Shown: positions 61,781-64,000 of the stretch, one piece after another
Layout: every line of letters starts with the position of its first letter
Numbering within the stretch: position 1 is the stretch's first letter
Source: Candidatus Thiothrix putei
GTDB taxonomy: Bacteria > Pseudomonadota > Gammaproteobacteria > Thiotrichales > Thiotrichaceae
Length of the DNA stretch: 64,000 nt
Assembly: GCA_029972225.1 (NCBI GenBank)
Contig: CP124756.1
Location: 1,036,001 to 1,100,000 of the forward strand
Direction of reading: 5' to 3'
Made by a program: the position numbers and the translations under genes
Notes under the pieces: model-generated
What the model was told of the DNA's origin: nothing
Database searches by the model: none
The model's input: the letters and a program-made list of their open reading frames with translations, nothing else

Positions 61781-62713
61781 TTGAATGAAGTGCAAAAAGT
61801 CCCGCGTTGGTCAGAAACGGTCAAAATGCTGTGGGATGAAGACAGTTTCAAGCAAACCAACCTGCACGTTGTGCTGCTGGGTTCTGCCCAATTCCTGATG
61901 CAACACGGCTTGGGCGAAAGTCTGGTGGGGCGGTTTGAACTCATCCGCCTCCCGCACTGGTCGTTTGCCGAAATGCAGACAGCATTTGATTGGGATGTGG
62001 AGCGTTTCATCTATTTCGGTGGCTACCCCGGTGCGGCGGTGTTGAGTGAAGACGAATTCCGTTGGCGCAGTTATGTGCTGGACGCGATTATCGAACCGAC
62101 GCTTTCCCGCGATGTGCTGCAATTGGCACGTATCGACAAACCCGCGCTATTGCGCCGTTTGTTTGTGCTGGGTTGCCAGTATTCCGGGCAAATTCTTTCC
62201 TACCAGAAAATGATCGGGCAGTTGCAGGATGCATGCAACACCACCACCCTGGCGCATTACCTGACCCTGTTGAATGGCGCGTGGATGTTGGCAGGCTTGG
62301 ACAAATTCGCGGGTGATCTGGCACGTAGCCGTGCCGCCAGCCCGAAACTGTTAGTGTTAAACACTGCCTTACTCACCGCCCAACACAGCTTCGATTTCCA
62401 CAGCGCACGGCACGATGGCGAGCAATGGGGACGCTTGGTGGAATCCGCTGTCGGTGCTTACCTCTATAACACCCTACCACCCACTATGAGCCTGACTTAT
62501 TGGCGGGAGCGCAATGCCGAGGTGGATTTTGTGATTCAACACGGTACGCGCTTGCTGGTGATTGAAGTCAAAAGCGGGCGCAATAAAGGCGTGTTAACCG
62601 GGCTGGAAACTTTTGCCAAAACATTTCCCAATGTGACCCAATTGGTGGTTGGCACGGGCGGCATTCCGCTGGAGGTGTTTTTGAGTACGCCCGTACAGGT
62701 GTGGTTGGCTTAA
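61781..62713 (+). pseudogene. AAA ATPase with DUF4143 C-terminus, N-terminal part deleted
   Basis: The first residues, from a TTG at 61781, are NEVQKVPRWSETVKMLWDED, the Walker B-side part of a family whose Walker A normally lies about 60-90 residues earlier. About the first 90 residues are missing, and the sequence upstream is CRISPR array 3. The rest (ARIDKPALLRRLFVLGCQYS; DUF4143 nuclease-like end with LTYWRERNAEVDFVIQHGTR and LLVIEVKSG) is intact. Without the P-loop it cannot bind ATP normally. Confidence 0.75.
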
Positions 62714-63999
62714 ACCAAGACTTCGGTTTTCCACTCTTTCACCGTTTTGGTTTCACTGCTGAAATTGATTCCCACCAACACTTTCGAGCGCGGGTCGGCA
62801 CGGTATTTTTCCGCGTACCCCTTGTCCTTAATCTGCTGCATCGCTTTATCCGCACTTTTGTCCAGCTTGAACTCGATCACGTAAATGTGCGTCGGGGTTT
62901 TTACCAGGCAGTCCAGCCGCCCGTCATTGGTGTTGACTTCACTGTCGGTGTATTGCCCCAAATAGAAAAACACCAGATAAATCAGGCTATGGTAATAATG
63001 CTCTGCCTTGGCGATGAAAATGTGTGAAGGGATGGTTTTGAAAATGCTTTTCACCAGCTTAATGACCCGCTCCAAATCATTGGCAGCAAAGGCTTGGTGC
63101 AATTCCACCACCATCGGGCTACTCATCGGGGTATTCAAGCAACGTAAATCACTGATAATGTAATCCAAGAGGGATTCACGTACTTCGCTATTGGGATAAT
63201 CCAGCGTATATAGCCCAAATGACTGTTGGGCTTTAATCGTCAGGTAGCCAGTCTGGAACAGGATGGGCAGTGCCTGTAAATACTCAATATCGTAGCTGGC
63301 AAAAGTGCGCTCATGCACGGTGAGGTTATCCAGCTTATACAGATTTTGTTCGCGCAACAGTTTCAGCAAAAAGGTCGGCGTGCCGGTTTCAAACCAATAA
63401 TTGCGGAATTGCCCATCGCTGAAAAAGTTCAGGATGGAGAATGGGTTATACACACGGGTACGCCCATCCCAACTGTAGCCGTTATACCATTCGCGCAGTT
63501 TATCGAGCAATTCGGGGCGGGTCATGCCTTGGTAGTCTTCGGCTTCGGGCATGTAGGGGGTGAAATAGTGTTCCAATTCTGCTTGGGTGTAGCCTGTTAG
63601 CGCCGCAGCGTGCCGGTCAAACGTCAGGTCTTTGAGGTGATTCAAATCAGAGAAAATCGACACTTTGCTGAACTTTGACACGCCTGTGATCAGCAAAAAT
63701 TCAAGATAGGGGTCGCTATCCTTAATCACCGAGTAAAAGGTTTTCATCACCTGTTGATTGGCTTTTGCCAGTGGAATATCGTCGAGGTAATCAATCAGCG
63801 GCTTGTCGTATTCGTCGATTAATAACACGACTTTGCCATATTGGGTGGCGAGTTTTTCCAATAGTTCGGCAAACTGGCTTTTCGCGGTATTACTGAGAAG
63901 CGCTAATTGATAACGATTGGCATGGTATTGCAGCCCCTCTTGCAAGGCCACCTCCAAGCCTTTGCCTTGGTAATCCAGCTTGTTGATAGAAAGTTGCAC
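62710..63999 (-). CDS. AAA-ATPase-like/PDDEXK protein (DUF1703-type), N-terminus beyond window edge
   Basis: This 429-residue fragment has KVVLLIDEYDKPLIDYLDD (Walker B-like), FLLITGVSKFSKVSIFSDLN, and a C-terminal PD-(D/E)xK-like region (DGRLDCLVKTPTHIYVIEFK with LDKSADKAMQQI). The expected P-loop region lies upstream, off the window, so it is partial. Such proteins are common in accessory regions; function unknown. It ends 4 bp inside the opposing ATPase gene. Confidence 0.8.
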   Translation of the reverse strand: MQLSINKLDYQGKGLEVALQEGLQYHANRYQLALLSNTAKSQFAELLEKLATQYGKVVLLIDEYDKPLIDYLDDIPLAKANQQVMKTFYSVIKDSDPYLEFLLITGVSKFSKVSIFSDLNHLKDLTFDRHAAALTGYTQAELEHYFTPYMPEAEDYQGMTRPELLDKLREWYNGYSWDGRTRVYNPFSILNFFSDGQFRNYWFETGTPTFLLKLLREQNLYKLDNLTVHERTFASYDIEYLQALPILFQTGYLTIKAQQSFGLYTLDYPNSEVRESLLDYIISDLRCLNTPMSSPMVVELHQAFAANDLERVIKLVKSIFKTIPSHIFIAKAEHYYHSLIYLVFFYLGQYTDSEVNTNDGRLDCLVKTPTHIYVIEFKLDKSADKAMQQIKDKGYAEKYRADPRSKVLVGINFSSETKTVKEWKTEVLV

Positions 64000-64000
64000 G

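Overview
The window looks like the chromosome of a gammaproteobacterium. It has complete LPS core and lipid A genes (lpxL/htrB-type, hldE, waaA), hemH, murI, an slyD-type FKBP and ibaG-type bolA. The mix of a Ysc-like type III secretion island, a large type III-A CRISPR locus with a reverse transcriptase, and several Uma2/DUF4143/PDDEXK accessory genes would suit a filamentous sulfur oxidiser such as Thiothrix or a relative. That placement is inference, since no rRNA is present.

Layout. (1) 1-1057: housekeeping genes (secreted-protein fragment, LOG family, BolA). (2) 1167-17241: a type III secretion island. sctK-L read rightward, then O-N-V-(NfeD-like)-U-T-S-R-Q and a candidate effector read leftward, then a secretin stub (N0-N1 only) with sctD-E-F-G-I-J reads rightward. 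Oddities are SctU without its NPTH autocleavage motif, SctC without a pore domain, no visible SctP, SctW or translocators, and a transglutaminase-like protein in the cluster. (3) 17238-35588: mostly housekeeping genes in tightly overlapping operons. A CPBP protease gene is interrupted by an ISAs1-family element with a clear 10-bp target duplication, and there is a von Willebrand factor A cassette. (4) 35593-62713: a CRISPR/defence island.

The CRISPR island contains csm1-5 (type III-A, HD and GGDD intact); three CARF proteins (a Csx1/TM1812-type HEPN RNase, a TIGR02619-like protein, and a Can2/Card1-like nuclease); two NE0113-type ring-nuclease candidates plus Csx16, all likely to tune cyclic-oligoadenylate signalling; and an adaptation module cas2-cas2-cas1-RT. 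Three arrays hold 23, 13 and 24 repeats. Arrays 2 and 3 share repeat and leader; array 1 has a different leader and a different repeat 5' part but the same 3' part. No cas6 is visible. Several spacers are antisense to ribosome-binding site plus ATG sequences, and two overlap on one gene start, which fits RNA-directed immunity and possibly RT-dependent acquisition from mRNA.

The least expected feature is at 55892-56730, between the ring nuclease gene and cas2. It is a run of six very short reading frames (24-34 codons), nearly all with strong Shine-Dalgarno sequences, four of which encode short hydrophobic, cysteine-containing peptides beginning Met-Pro or similar. I do not recognise these and consider them the best candidate for an undescribed component.
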